Of a stretch of DNA of 64,000 nt, positions 1 to 10,283 are shown in pieces (positions within the stretch are counted from its first letter, which is position 1; each line of letters opens with the position of its first letter). Under the pieces are notes generated by a model. It was not told the DNA's origin, made no database searches, and saw only the letters and a list, made by a program, of their open reading frames with translations. The stretch is from Rhodospirillaceae bacterium (lineage in GTDB: Bacteria; Pseudomonadota; Alphaproteobacteria; Rhodospirillales; Rhodospirillaceae), in the NCBI GenBank assembly GCA_028822445.1, contig JAPKDQ010000001.1, positions 434,001 to 498,000 on the forward strand. Reading direction: 5' to 3'. The translations under genes and the position numbers were made by a program.

Positions 1-62
1 CCTGGATTAATCTTGGTACTAAGCCAGCTTAGACCTTTGCTAGTAGACCTGGAGATATAGAT

Positions 63-359
63 ATGACGAAACCGCCTCCCAATCCCATCACGGGTTCAGA
101 CGACATGGATGCTATAATGCGAATTAATACAGAGCTCATGTCTGAGCTTTGGATTTTGAGAGACCGTGTCGCCGTGCTTGAGAAGCTGCTCGATGAAAAA
201 GGCGTAGTTGCGCGTAAATCAATAGATGATTATGCGCCAGAAGGTGACTTCGCCAAGGAGCTCGACGAGGAGCGTGATCGTTTTGTCCGCCGCGTTGCTG
301 GAGCTCCGTGGGAAGTCGAGTTTACTGTGGAGTCCCTTGTCAAACGGGGCCAACGATAG
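63..359 (+). CDS. Hypothetical protein, 98 aa, predicted coiled-coil segment
   Basis: ORF track; complete ORF 12 nt upstream of the MFS gene on the same strand; no family recognised. Confidence 0.6.
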   Translation: MTKPPPNPITGSDDMDAIMRINTELMSELWILRDRVAVLEKLLDEKGVVARKSIDDYAPEGDFAKELDEERDRFVRRVAGAPWEVEFTVESLVKRGQR

Positions 360-371
360 AAGGCCTAACCC

Positions 372-1784
372 ATGAACGACCCAACGCTGGAAACGGCTGA
401 TATCGCAGGCGTTTCATCAGGTGATTCTGATCGTAGATTATCTCTCAAGGTCTGCATGGGCTGGGGCGTTGGTAGTCTCGGCATGGCCATAATGTTTGGT
501 CTCATCAATACCTTCGCTTTATCTTTTATGGTTAATCAGCTTGCTATTGGTGCAGGCGTTGCTGGCCTTTTGCTTGGCGTGTCTAAGATTTATGACGGCT
601 TCACAGACCCTTTGATGGGAGTACTTTCTGATAAGACGGAGACTAAGATGGGCCGCCGTCGACCATATCTCCTCGCCGGTGCATTTATGCTCTCCGCGAC
701 GATGGTGCTGATGTTCAACGTCCCGGATTTTGCGTCCGAGAACGGTTCCACCATTTACATGGTCGTAATCTTGTTGCTCTACGCAACAGCTTACACAGTG
801 TTTAATGTGCCCTATTTGGCAATGCCTGCAGAAATGACTGAAGGGTATCACGAACGGTCTTATCTCATGAGCTTCCGCGTTTACGGAATCGCAGGGGCAG
901 GGTTTGTTGGTTTAGCGGCTGGGCCGATGCTGATTGATGGTTTTGGTGGCGGGCGTGGCGGTTTTGAGGCAATGTCCTGGGTCATGGGTGGCGCTGTTCT
1001 TTTGGCATCTCTTCTGTGTTTTTACTTCACGAAAGATGCCCCGTTTAAGAATCAGGTGGAGACGTCGCACTATTCAATGAAGGATCAAATCAGACTTGCG
1101 GCTGAGAATAGACCATTCTTGTGGCTCATGATTTCGAAACTTTGTGGACTTGTGGGTTCGGCTCTTAGCGCTCCTGCTAAGGCGTTCTTTTTTCCCTTGG
1201 TGCTCGGCGCAAGCTTGACCAGCTTCGGCTATTATTGGGTCGCGTTTTATCTAGCGATGATATTGTCGCAGCCGTTCTGGCTCGGTCATGGCAAGACCCA
1301 CGGCAAACGGAATATATTTATCTTTGCTCTATTAGCGACAGCGGTCGTTAATTTGACCTGGTTGCTCGCAACCCCAACCGAGCCTTACGCAATAACGATT
1401 GTTCGTGGTGTATTTCTTGGCTTTCTTGGTGGGGCAACACTACTCATGGGGCAAGCCATGCTTCCAGATACAATGGAGTATGACCTTCGCCGAACGGGAT
1501 TGCGCCGTGAAGGCATTTACGCTGGGTTTTATACGACGATTGAGAAATTTTCCTATGCTATAGGTCCGGCAATCACTGGCATTGTGCTCGGGGCAATGGG
1601 GTATGTCGCGTCAAAGGATGGTATGGCGGAGCAACCAGAAAGCGCGATAATTGCCGTTTATATTTGCGCTGCGGGGCTTCCGGCATTTATGGGTATTATT
1701 GGGGCGGTCTCCCTTACCCGCTACGACCTCACTGAAGAAAAATTAAAGGCGACGAAACGTGTCGACGCCGCTGGTTCCGTTTGA
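372..1784 (+). CDS. MFS transporter, GPH (glycoside-pentoside-hexuronide:cation symporter)-like family
   Basis: Multi-TM; motifs DPLMGVLSDKTETKMGRRRPYLL and FNVPYLAMPAEMTEGYHERSYLMSFR typical of the GPH/MFS_2 family; paralogous to the protein at 47056-48420. Confidence 0.85.
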   Translation: MNDPTLETADIAGVSSGDSDRRLSLKVCMGWGVGSLGMAIMFGLINTFALSFMVNQLAIGAGVAGLLLGVSKIYDGFTDPLMGVLSDKTETKMGRRRPYLLAGAFMLSATMVLMFNVPDFASENGSTIYMVVILLLYATAYTVFNVPYLAMPAEMTEGYHERSYLMSFRVYGIAGAGFVGLAAGPMLIDGFGGGRGGFEAMSWVMGGAVLLASLLCFYFTKDAPFKNQVETSHYSMKDQIRLAAENRPFLWLMISKLCGLVGSALSAPAKAFFFPLVLGASLTSFGYYWVAFYLAMILSQPFWLGHGKTHGKRNIFIFALLATAVVNLTWLLATPTEPYAITIVRGVFLGFLGGATLLMGQAMLPDTMEYDLRRTGLRREGIYAGFYTTIEKFSYAIGPAITGIVLGAMGYVASKDGMAEQPESAIIAVYICAAGLPAFMGIIGAVSLTRYDLTEEKLKATKRVDAAGSV

Positions 1785-2023
1785 GCGGTAAAGCCCGTGG
1801 CGGATATCCACACTTTGCGATTGCACGCGGCTCTAGGTGATGGCTTTTTTGCCGTTTGAGGGAGCAGCAGTCCACCGCAATTGGAGCGTCCGTTGCCGGC
1901 TGATCCGAAAGTATAGAAAAATGCGGTGTTTCTCTCAATCATTGCCGATGAGCGGCCAGAAGCTATCGTGAACGCCCTTAACGATGCAGATTCAGAAGGC
2001 GTTCAGGTGTTGGTGCGTTAAGC

Positions 2024-3427
2024 TTATAGTGACTTAAGGAACGCGACGAGATCATCACGCGCATCCTTCGGCATAGTCCGGAAATTCTCCTTCGACGCCT
2101 TGGCTTCGCCACCATGCCATAGGATAGCTTCTTCAAGCCCACGGGCGCGACCGTCGTGCAAATAGCGTTCGTGGCCGGTCACTTTCTTCGTTAATCCTAT
2201 TCCCCACAATGGGGCGGTGCGCCATTCAGAGCCAGTAGCTAAAAAATCAGGCCGGCCGTCGGATAAGCCTTCGCCCATGTCATGAAGCAAAAGGTCTGTG
2301 AAGGGGTGAAAGGTTTGCTCTGCAAGGTCTTGGTTTCGGGGGTCTACGCCGGTCTCTAGCGTCGGTATGTGACAGGCTTGGCATCCAGCGTCATAGAATT
2401 GGGTTTGCCCGCGAATGACTTCGGGTAATCCAGGGCCGCGTTGCCGGGGTACTGCGAGGCGTCTAGTGTACACATTTATTTGGTTTAAGAATATTTTTGT
2501 CATCTCAACACCGTTGTGAACGGCTGAGGCGGCGCACAATCCCTGTCCAACGCCGCAATTATCATCTGGACGGATTGGGGTTGTGATTCCCATATCCCCT
2601 AACGCTGCACCAGAATTCTGGTTGGTGAGATTGGGGGAGTTCGCTTTCCAGCCAAATTTGCCGGTTGCCATTGTTTTATCGCGGGCATCCCACACGACGT
2701 TAACTCGCCCCGAGATACCATCCATATCAACATCGTTTGGGTCGGCTAGGGTGTAGAGTAAGTCCTCGGATACCATTTCTAGAAGACCGAGCCCGATCAT
2801 GGGATTGGCTACGCGGGGCGACGTCATCAGATTGCCCGGCATGGGGCCAAATGCAAGGTCTGTGAATAGGACGGTTGGCTTGCGCAGCGAGTATGGCGTT
2901 CCGTCATCATACGAATCCGCAATCTCTTTCCACTCTATAATCGCTCGACCCTCGGCCGGAACGCCTTCAACCCCGCGGTCTTGAAGTTGATCCCCGTATC
3001 CTGGAACACTTACTGGTCCGCCATTTTCGTCTTTACCTGGCACACTAAAGCGCACCAACATTGAGTCCATTGGCGCCCCGACTTCGGGTGGCGGCAGACC
3101 TCTACCGTTATTGATATGGCAGTCCGAACAGGCCTCTCGGTTAAAAACTGGCCCTAGTCCGTCCGTGGTGATCTGTGGCCCAGGCGCTGGAAACCAAACT
3201 GTGTTGAACAATTGATTGCCAAAGGTGAACCCGACTTTGACCTTTTTGGGAGCGTTAGCCGAAATGAAGGTGAAGGCCTCTGCTGTTGCGAGGGGGCGTG
3301 TCGTATCGCCACCCAGTTCAGATGTTAAGGGTATCGCGAGTAGGCGGTCCCGAACACTGGTGTCTAATGCATGACCTTGGCTCGTAGCGAACATCGCCGC
3401 GACAATAACAAGACCTGTCCGCTTCAT
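2024..3427 (-). CDS. Di-heme oxidoreductase-like protein (DUF1111 / DHOR family)
   Basis: Signal peptide; two CxxCH haem motifs (CSDCH, CQACH); FNREACSDCHINNGRG and DGRARGLEEAILWHGGEA typical of the family. Confidence 0.85.
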   Translation of the reverse strand: MKRTGLVIVAAMFATSQGHALDTSVRDRLLAIPLTSELGGDTTRPLATAEAFTFISANAPKKVKVGFTFGNQLFNTVWFPAPGPQITTDGLGPVFNREACSDCHINNGRGLPPPEVGAPMDSMLVRFSVPGKDENGGPVSVPGYGDQLQDRGVEGVPAEGRAIIEWKEIADSYDDGTPYSLRKPTVLFTDLAFGPMPGNLMTSPRVANPMIGLGLLEMVSEDLLYTLADPNDVDMDGISGRVNVVWDARDKTMATGKFGWKANSPNLTNQNSGAALGDMGITTPIRPDDNCGVGQGLCAASAVHNGVEMTKIFLNQINVYTRRLAVPRQRGPGLPEVIRGQTQFYDAGCQACHIPTLETGVDPRNQDLAEQTFHPFTDLLLHDMGEGLSDGRPDFLATGSEWRTAPLWGIGLTKKVTGHERYLHDGRARGLEEAILWHGGEAKASKENFRTMPKDARDDLVAFLKSL

Positions 3428-4107
3428 GGCATAGCCCCTGGTACAGCGTCTGCGTCAATACGTTCTTGAGCCCATGCCTTGGTGTTGAAGGGGCGAGCAA
3501 TCTTGGCAATAAGCTCTACCTTGTGAACGGTCAGCTGTAATCGTTCAAACCGGCGTTTCTCAGCGCCTGGCGATAGTGTGAACAGGCTGAACTCGTCACC
3601 TGTTGCCATTTCCACCACGACGCTGGCGTGGCCGGTGCCGCGCTCAGGGCCTGGCGTTTTGACGGCGAGAGCTGTTAGTTCTCCCGGTCGAGTAAGGCCG
3701 CCACGATGCCAGACGTGGAGGTGGACAATAACTTCGCCATTGGTGGCACCCTCTTCAGCGCTGGTCATGTAATCAACGTTGAAGCTATAGAGGCCAGGGC
3801 ATAGAGGTTTGTATACTGCGCCGGTCCATTCGCCTGGGTTTGCGTTGACGTTAGTAATCTGACGCCCGCTAAACCATACGCGCTGGTGCGGTGTTGTATG
3901 CACCAGGTCGCGGGTTTCGACTGATAGTGCGCGAGGGGAATCCTCGCAGTGTTTTACAATGTCATCGGCCGAGACCGACCCGCTATCATCAATTAGACTA
4001 AAGAACTCGAAATCTGGCTCGTCATCTTCGACCGATTGTGCAGATGAGGTCGCTACGCCAATAATCGACGCAAGAATTGAAATGGTTAGAAACGCGAAAA
4101 ATCTCAT
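3424..4107 (-). CDS. Secreted hypothetical protein, translationally coupled to the downstream di-heme oxidoreductase
   Basis: Signal peptide MRFFAFLTISILASIIGVATSSAQS; 4-bp ATGA overlap with the 2024-3427 gene. Confidence 0.65.
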   Translation of the reverse strand: MRFFAFLTISILASIIGVATSSAQSVEDDEPDFEFFSLIDDSGSVSADDIVKHCEDSPRALSVETRDLVHTTPHQRVWFSGRQITNVNANPGEWTGAVYKPLCPGLYSFNVDYMTSAEEGATNGEVIVHLHVWHRGGLTRPGELTALAVKTPGPERGTGHASVVVEMATGDEFSLFTLSPGAEKRRFERLQLTVHKVELIAKIARPFNTKAWAQERIDADAVPGAMP

Positions 4108-4224
4108 AGCACTTCCTTTAAATCTTTGCGGTTAAGCATGCTGGCGCCCTTGAGCACGAGTGAGACTTTTGGTTCTGCCTGATGGGTTCGGCTACCGCGA
4201 TTTTTATGCAAGGGTTGGATGCTC

Positions 4225-4962
4225 TCAAGTGTGGGTGAAGCTCAGAATAGCCTTAGCAATGTCTTGGGGTCTCTGTTCTAAGGCATCACGGTCACTTCCT
4301 TCAAAAGTGTGTGTGCGAGCGTTTGGAATTTTGGCCGCAACTTTTGAGGCTTGGCGGCCCAGACATGACTCTTCCAGAGTTGCAAGCTCTAGTACCATGG
4401 TCAACACATTGAGAGATTTTAAGTTGTGAGTTAGATCAAAACCGTAGTTCGCCGCATAGATGGCTTCTACGCTTGGTGCACCCTGTTTGCGGTCGTTCTT
4501 CTCATCTTTGGAGATGTTTTTTTTGTTAAAAGGTGAGTTAACTATTGACCTGATGGCTGCCTCTCGAGCCGCACGGTCTAAGATGATTGAGTGTGTCATG
4601 CCGCAAATAATGAGACGGGAGACTAACTCGGGCCAGATAGATGTTAATGCTACGCCGATTTTGTTTCCTGTATGCAAACCAAAAACGGCAGCCGGTTTTA
4701 TATCTAAGGTATTCAAAACGTCGGCCATGGCTTCAGCCAGAATTTTTATGGTGACCTGTTTGGGTAGAGGGCCGGAATCACCAAAGCCCAGTGTGTCCGG
4801 CGCAATTACGCGGTGATGAGTTGCGAGATGCGGTATAAGGCTTAAAAAGGAGCGCGATGACCTTGGTGTGGCGTGTAGAAGTATGAGCGGTGGCCCGTCG
4901 CCTATAGCTCGATAATGCACCTTCCCATGGCGTGTATTTGTGAATTTACTTTCTAGTTTCAT
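4225..4962 (-). CDS. Alpha/beta-fold hydrolase
   Basis: N-terminal PPLILLHATPRSSRSF and RVIAPDTLGFGDSGPLP motifs of the alpha/beta hydrolase fold. Confidence 0.8.
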   Translation of the reverse strand: MKLESKFTNTRHGKVHYRAIGDGPPLILLHATPRSSRSFLSLIPHLATHHRVIAPDTLGFGDSGPLPKQVTIKILAEAMADVLNTLDIKPAAVFGLHTGNKIGVALTSIWPELVSRLIICGMTHSIILDRAAREAAIRSIVNSPFNKKNISKDEKNDRKQGAPSVEAIYAANYGFDLTHNLKSLNVLTMVLELATLEESCLGRQASKVAAKIPNARTHTFEGSDRDALEQRPQDIAKAILSFTHT

Positions 4963-5231
4963 TCTGGCCTTGACGCTGGATGTTTAAGGCGAGCTCTATA
5001 AGTAAAGCATAAGTGATATGATCTGTTGAAGTTTTTGTCTTCAGCGGTGCCTTGTTCTGGGGCGTGATAACTACTTTCAAAACAGAAAAATTACGAGGTT
5101 TTATAGAACCGGGCACCACCGTGAACTGATAGCTGCGTTCGAGGCCCGGGATGCGCTATGGACGTAAACCCATACGCTCACTCATATGGCATTGGCCAAG
5201 AACGGCAAGAGAGGGTGGCTAGTTTTAGATT

Positions 5232-6231
5232 TTAGCTTTGTCCTTTAACCGCCATTGGTGATCGTAGTTTTTTGTACACATTGAAGCTAGAATTGTTCGA
5301 TGTGCCCCAGCTTTCGGGTGCTGGCGGTGCTAAGAACTCAGGGTATTCCCGTTCAGCTTTTTCTAAAAAGGCGTTCGGTAAATCTTCCACCCGCGTGAAC
5401 TTGTGCATGGAGCAGCGGTAGTAAAGGTGCCCTTCAGTCTGCCCCATCAACATCCATGGCAAATACGGCGCAAGGCGCATCCAGGTACCCACGTATGGGA
5501 TTGATGTAAGGTCTTGGTTCTCTAAATCTTCGGTGCGGCAATGACGATGAAACATTTCTGATATCCTCATCATCTCGCCGGAACTTTCACGAGGCCATTC
5601 ATCAGGTTGTAGTTCTGACTTAAGCTGCTGGTGGACTTCGAAAAGGGCGAGTGCCGAGCCGTTCAAGATTTCCCATGGCGGATTGAAAGGTGACCGAACG
5701 ATCGTGCCTTCCATATCGAATTCAAATATGGGCGCGATTTCGGCATTCACTGTCATGTTCTGTATCGGCAAGACTTCGACTGTCTCGTTGTTTAGAGGGT
5801 TCTTCCAAACATCAACAAATTCTCCGGTGTTGATGTCCGAATAGAACGCCAGTTCCCGGTTGAAGACGCGATACTTGTTTTCTGGTTGAGGCTCAATGCG
5901 GCGCACACCGATGCCAGCTAGTCCGCATAAGGGTGTGACTTTCTTCCAATCGCCAATGACGTTGTAAATTGTACCCGAGTAGTAGCCGACTGAGGCATTG
6001 GAGGAGTCTAAATCACCCTGTAGGCGGATGTAAGATTTCAAATTTTGCGCGGGATCTGATAAGTCTATGCTGATTTCATCGCTGCCTGGCGTTAAGCCAG
6101 CATGTGATTGCCCGGCGCCAAAAGCGGCTCCCATAAAACCAGCGCCACCGAGACCGCCCAGAGCTTTAAGGGCACTGCGGCGGTTTAGATCAGCCATAAC
6201 GGGGCGCGACATTGGGTAATGAAAGTTCATG
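5232..6231 (-). CDS. DUF1838 family protein with Tat-like signal
   Basis: ORF 5232-6377; likely start at MNFHYPMSRPVMADLNRRSALKALGG near 6231; family call from remembered overall sequence (YYSGTIYNVIGDWKKVTPLC, PYVGTWMRLAPYLPWMLMGQTEG). Confidence 0.7.
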
Positions 6232-6250
6232 AGAGGCTCCTTTTCAGTCT

Positions 6251-7594
6251 CTAGGGTGTTTCTTCTGCCGGGGTGTCGTGCGTCGAAGGGTCGGCAAGTA
6301 TACGAACAGATAGGGCGATGATGAAGAGGGTGGCATTGGCGGCGCCCATAAGCACGAACGGTCCTGCTGGCATCCACGCGTCGAACAGGTATCCGCCAAT
6401 GGAGGCGGCTAGTAGGATGCCGATAGCACCAAAGAATCCGAATACGCCAACAACTGCACCACGTCCATCTTTCGGGGCTTCTTGACCAATTAAAGCCTGG
6501 GCGGCGAGCACGGCGTTGATTTCACCCATGCCCAGAATGACGGCGGCACCGTACATGATGGGTTGCGTTGGGTCGCCAATAAAGCCGAGAGACAAATAGC
6601 CAGTGGCTGCAATGGCCATAGCGATACTGAGGGCAGTGACACGGTCGAAGCGATCAATGATCAATCCAGCGAACGGAGCCCACAAAACAGCTACTGCTTG
6701 GACTAGTATGAAGAATAGGCCTCCTTTGGCCAGGGCTTCCTCCACCGTGTAACCACTGGCCATGCCGGCTTGGACTAGCCAGAGGGAGAAAAACGTACTG
6801 ACGACGGTGAGATCCCCCCGGGACACAAAAGCAGCAACGTAGGACAGTGCGATGCGTGGATTTTTCCCAGCTTTGAAACCTCGTTTGAGAAGTGTGGGTA
6901 GGGGTTCTTTTTCTGTCTTGACTGACGGAATACCGCCCTTGAGCCCGAGGCGGACAATAACCGCGTTGATTAAGCAGATCACCGCAAAGGTCCAGAACGC
7001 CATGCGCCCGGCTGAGATTTGATCCATGCCGTGTTCGACAAACCAACCTGGCAAGATGCTTGAGGTGCGCAAAACGATCACAACGCCGATGCCTTGGAGC
7101 AGGCCGCAGAGGCCCAAGAGTTTTCCTCGCCACGCATCCTGTGGATAGTCGGCCTGAATGGTTGCAACCATCGCTGTGTTACAGGCGACGCCAATGGCAA
7201 ATACCATGCGATATAGGGTTAGTTCAGAAATGCTCTCGGCGGTCGGGTAGAGCATGTAGCCGATGAATAGGAAGAAATAGCCCGCCGCGTAAATAGGGCG
7301 GCGGCCAATTTTGTCGGCGAGTATTCCGAGAGGCCCGATTAAGAGGATGACGACCAGTTCATTGAATAGAACTAGGCGTCCAGACAATGTCCCTTGGGTC
7401 TCAATAGGAATATTGAGGATAGTGTTGAATAGATAGGGCTGGGTGAAGCTCAGAAATACCGAGCTGGCGATGGTGAAGAATGATGCATATAGAAGGGTGT
7501 AGACGTTTAGGCGCGAAAAGCCCGGCTCAATCCATACGGGGCCGACCTTAATGCCGCTGTAGTCTGGTTCTGCTGTCGCGGAATCGTATGCCAA
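6251..7594 (-). CDS. MFS transporter
   Basis: About 12 TM; GILADKIGRRPIYAAGYFF MFS motif A; directly upstream of the DUF1838 gene on the same strand. Confidence 0.8.
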   Translation of the reverse strand: MAYDSATAEPDYSGIKVGPVWIEPGFSRLNVYTLLYASFFTIASSVFLSFTQPYLFNTILNIPIETQGTLSGRLVLFNELVVILLIGPLGILADKIGRRPIYAAGYFFLFIGYMLYPTAESISELTLYRMVFAIGVACNTAMVATIQADYPQDAWRGKLLGLCGLLQGIGVVIVLRTSSILPGWFVEHGMDQISAGRMAFWTFAVICLINAVIVRLGLKGGIPSVKTEKEPLPTLLKRGFKAGKNPRIALSYVAAFVSRGDLTVVSTFFSLWLVQAGMASGYTVEEALAKGGLFFILVQAVAVLWAPFAGLIIDRFDRVTALSIAMAIAATGYLSLGFIGDPTQPIMYGAAVILGMGEINAVLAAQALIGQEAPKDGRGAVVGVFGFFGAIGILLAASIGGYLFDAWMPAGPFVLMGAANATLFIIALSVRILADPSTHDTPAEETP

Positions 7595-7831
7595 TACTGG
7601 TAACTTCCTTTTTAGGAAGCCCGATTTTAGAGGAGTGGCGCCAGACTGTCTGGCCCCAACGCCCTAATTGGCCGCTAGGCGGGTTAGAGCCCTTAAGTGT
7701 TTTAGGGCTATGTCTTGTGGGCCTTGCGCAAACGGATAATAAAACCTCTGCCCTCAGTGAAGGACTATTCACAAACCTCTATGTTACGGTTATTCCGTTA
7801 AGCCGCAGTGTAACGTGTGTGAAAGCGGTCT

Positions 7832-8911
7832 ATGGTGAACAATCAGAACAGCAAAGATTCCGGCCGGTTGGCTGTTGTCATCTTTAATCTGGGTGGCCCA
7901 GACTCTCCCGAAGCAATTCAGCCCTTTCTATTTAACTTATTTAATGATCCGGCGATCTTGCGGTTGCCGAACCCGTTGCGCTGGTGTTTGGCGAAGCTGA
8001 TTGCTTGGCGCCGTGCACCGGTGAGCAAAGAGATTTACAAACAGGTTGGTGGGAAATCTCCGCTGCTTCCCTATACCGAGGAGCAGGCCACAGCTTTAAA
8101 GGCCGAGGTCGAAGGGATCGCGGATCACGTCGAAGTTTTTATTTTTATGCGCTATTGGCATCCCATGGTTGAGGAAACCGTCGGCAAGATTAAGGCCTTT
8201 GATCCTGACCGTATTGTGATGCTGCCGTTGTACCCTCAGTTCTCCACGACGACCACGGGAACATCGTTAAAGGCCTTTGATAAAGAGGCCCAGCGCCAAG
8301 GGCTCGATGCGCCGCGAAATACCATTTGCTGTTATCCGGTTCACCATGGTTTTTTGGATGCCACGGTCGCCAACATCCGCAAAGCCTTAGAGGAAGCTTC
8401 TCGGCATGGCACGCCGCGGCTTTTGCTATCGGCGCATGGGTTGCCGGAGCGCACTGTGAAAGCGGGCGACCCGTATCAATGGCAAATGGAGCAAACCTCC
8501 ATGGCGATTGCAGAAGCTTTGGATGTTCCCGATCTGGACTGGCTGACCTGTTATCAAAGCCGAGTTGGGCCAGTGAAATGGATCCCTCCCTATACGGAAG
8601 ATGAAGTGCGGCGGGCTGGTGAAGATGTTGTTCCCATCGTGATTGTGCCCATTGCCTTTGTTTCAGAGCACGTCGAAACTTTAGTTGAGTTGGACATAGA
8701 GTTTCGAGACCTGGCGGAGGAAAGCGGCGTTCCGCATTTCTCCCGTGTCCCAGCTGTTGCAGCGGACCGTACCTTTATTCGCGGATTAGGTGATTTGGTT
8801 CGTGGCGCGTTAGACCATGATGGACTTACCTCAGATATTGGTATGCGACGGTGTCCAATGGACCAGAATACTTGTCCAAACCGGGTTGGCATCAGCGCAA
8901 CGGTTTCCTGA
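7832..8911 (+). CDS. hemH: Ferrochelatase
   Basis: VVIFNLGGPDSPEAIQPFLFNLFND, LLSAHGLPERTVKAGDPYQWQ, TCYQSRVGPVKWIPPYTEDEV, PIAFVSEHVETLVELDIE are diagnostic. Confidence 0.97.
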   Translation: MVNNQNSKDSGRLAVVIFNLGGPDSPEAIQPFLFNLFNDPAILRLPNPLRWCLAKLIAWRRAPVSKEIYKQVGGKSPLLPYTEEQATALKAEVEGIADHVEVFIFMRYWHPMVEETVGKIKAFDPDRIVMLPLYPQFSTTTTGTSLKAFDKEAQRQGLDAPRNTICCYPVHHGFLDATVANIRKALEEASRHGTPRLLLSAHGLPERTVKAGDPYQWQMEQTSMAIAEALDVPDLDWLTCYQSRVGPVKWIPPYTEDEVRRAGEDVVPIVIVPIAFVSEHVETLVELDIEFRDLAEESGVPHFSRVPAVAADRTFIRGLGDLVRGALDHDGLTSDIGMRRCPMDQNTCPNRVGISATVS

Positions 8912-9005
8912 AAAAGAGAATCTCATCATGAATCGTGTCGCGATTAAGGAGGAATGGGCGTCCGCGCAAAGATCTCGCCCGTCTCTTAGCCTTTTTTAAT
9001 GCTAT

Positions 9006-9036
9006 TAATAATTATTCGCATTGAGAATGGTTATTA
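9006..9036. promoter_or_regulatory. Putative tandem Fur boxes
   Basis: Two 15-mers, TAATAATTATTCGCA (9006-9020) and TGAGAATGGTTATTA (9022-9036), each matching 11 of 14 informative positions of the 7-1-7 Fur consensus TGATAATNATTATCA. Confidence 0.45.
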
Positions 9037-9069
9037 ACTCTGGTATAAGTTCGTCATTCGTCGATACCG

Positions 9070-9633
9070 ATGGAACAAAAACCAGGGGCGCGCGTGGATT
9101 CAAGAGAGTGGCGGTTCAGGGTCTTAGAAAGCAGCGAAAGCGCATCGACTCAGCCAGATTTATCATCGACCAGTGGCCTGCAGACGGCAGAGCTTGTTTT
9201 GCTCATTGGCCTCAGGCTTGAACGGTCGCCGGACACTTTGATAGCGGCGGAACATTGGCAGCGATGTAAGGTTGGGGGCGCTGCTGCTCCGATCAAGTCG
9301 TTACAACAGGTGCTTGAGGTGGCTTGCGATAAGCCTTTCGTGACGAATATCACTGATGAGCCTATTCTTTCAGATGACGAAAAACGCATTCTTTGGGCCG
9401 TATCATCAATTCAGAATGGACGCCCAATCGAAGCGTTTGATATTTTTATCAGTTGTTTGCCTGGTGTTGCCGTCCGTATTGCACTCAATTTTACGCGGAC
9501 CTTAGCAAACACTTTTGTAGGCGCTGGCTTTTATCTGCCAGACAGGTTTTGGTCTGTAAAAGGGCTGTCCGTTCACAGATCACTCCGTGCGCCAGCGAGC
9601 ACGTGCCGTGGGGTTCGCTACAGCTTCCATTAA
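9070..9633 (+). CDS. Hypothetical protein, 187 aa
   Basis: ORF track; sits just downstream of the Fur-box-like element; no family recognised. Confidence 0.5.
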   Translation: MEQKPGARVDSREWRFRVLESSESASTQPDLSSTSGLQTAELVLLIGLRLERSPDTLIAAEHWQRCKVGGAAAPIKSLQQVLEVACDKPFVTNITDEPILSDDEKRILWAVSSIQNGRPIEAFDIFISCLPGVAVRIALNFTRTLANTFVGAGFYLPDRFWSVKGLSVHRSLRAPASTCRGVRYSFH

Positions 9634-9812
9634 CGCGTGCGATGCATAAAGAAACCCTCGTGATAGCGGGCTCCTCTCCCTACGGAATTTCGCAGGAATG
9701 GTCGGGGCTTTGGCTGCCTCCCGTATCGTTCGGTTCGGTAAACTAGGCTTGCCACCTTGCTCACGCGTGGAGGCATGTTCTACAACTCAGGTTCCCGCGT
9801 AGCAGGTGAGAC

Positions 9813-10283
9813 ATGACTGAACCTAAAACCGATAATCGGCCGGCCGGATGGACTGGTGCTAAGCCGCCGCCGTTGACGCATTCGAGTCTGTGCCCCGTGT
9901 TTCTGGCCGTGGGCTGGATCTGCGTAGGTCTCGGTTTTATCGGCGCATTTCTGCCCGTCTTACCGACCACGGTTTTCCTGATTATTGCGTTATGGGCGTT
10001 CTCTAAGAGTTCGGATCGGCTGCGCTGGTGGCTTTGGACACACCCGCGGTTCGGAAAGACGCTGAGGGAATGGCACCTGCACCGGGTTATTCCACCACCT
10101 GCGAAAATGGCTGCGGTGGCAATGATGATGTTCAGCGTCGCGATTATTTCTGTGACGGCCGGATCTTGGCAGGCGCCCACAATTCTTGCGGCTGTTCTTG
10201 CCCCCATAGCGGTGTGGATTGTCACTCGCAGGAGCGCACCGCCGCTCGACGCCGGACATGAGACGGGACAGGAAACGACCTGA
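9813..10283 (+). CDS. YbaN-like DUF454 inner membrane protein
   Basis: GFIGAFLPVLPTTVFLIIALWAFSKSSDRLRWWLWTHPRFG...WHLHRVIPPPAKMAAVAMM is typical of DUF454/YbaN. Confidence 0.85.
   Translation: MTEPKTDNRPAGWTGAKPPPLTHSSLCPVFLAVGWICVGLGFIGAFLPVLPTTVFLIIALWAFSKSSDRLRWWLWTHPRFGKTLREWHLHRVIPPPAKMAAVAMMMFSVAIISVTAGSWQAPTILAAVLAPIAVWIVTRRSAPPLDAGHETGQETT

Noticed and set aside
6654-7133. 159-aa minus-strand ORF
   Set aside because: Alternate frame inside the MFS gene at 6251-7594.
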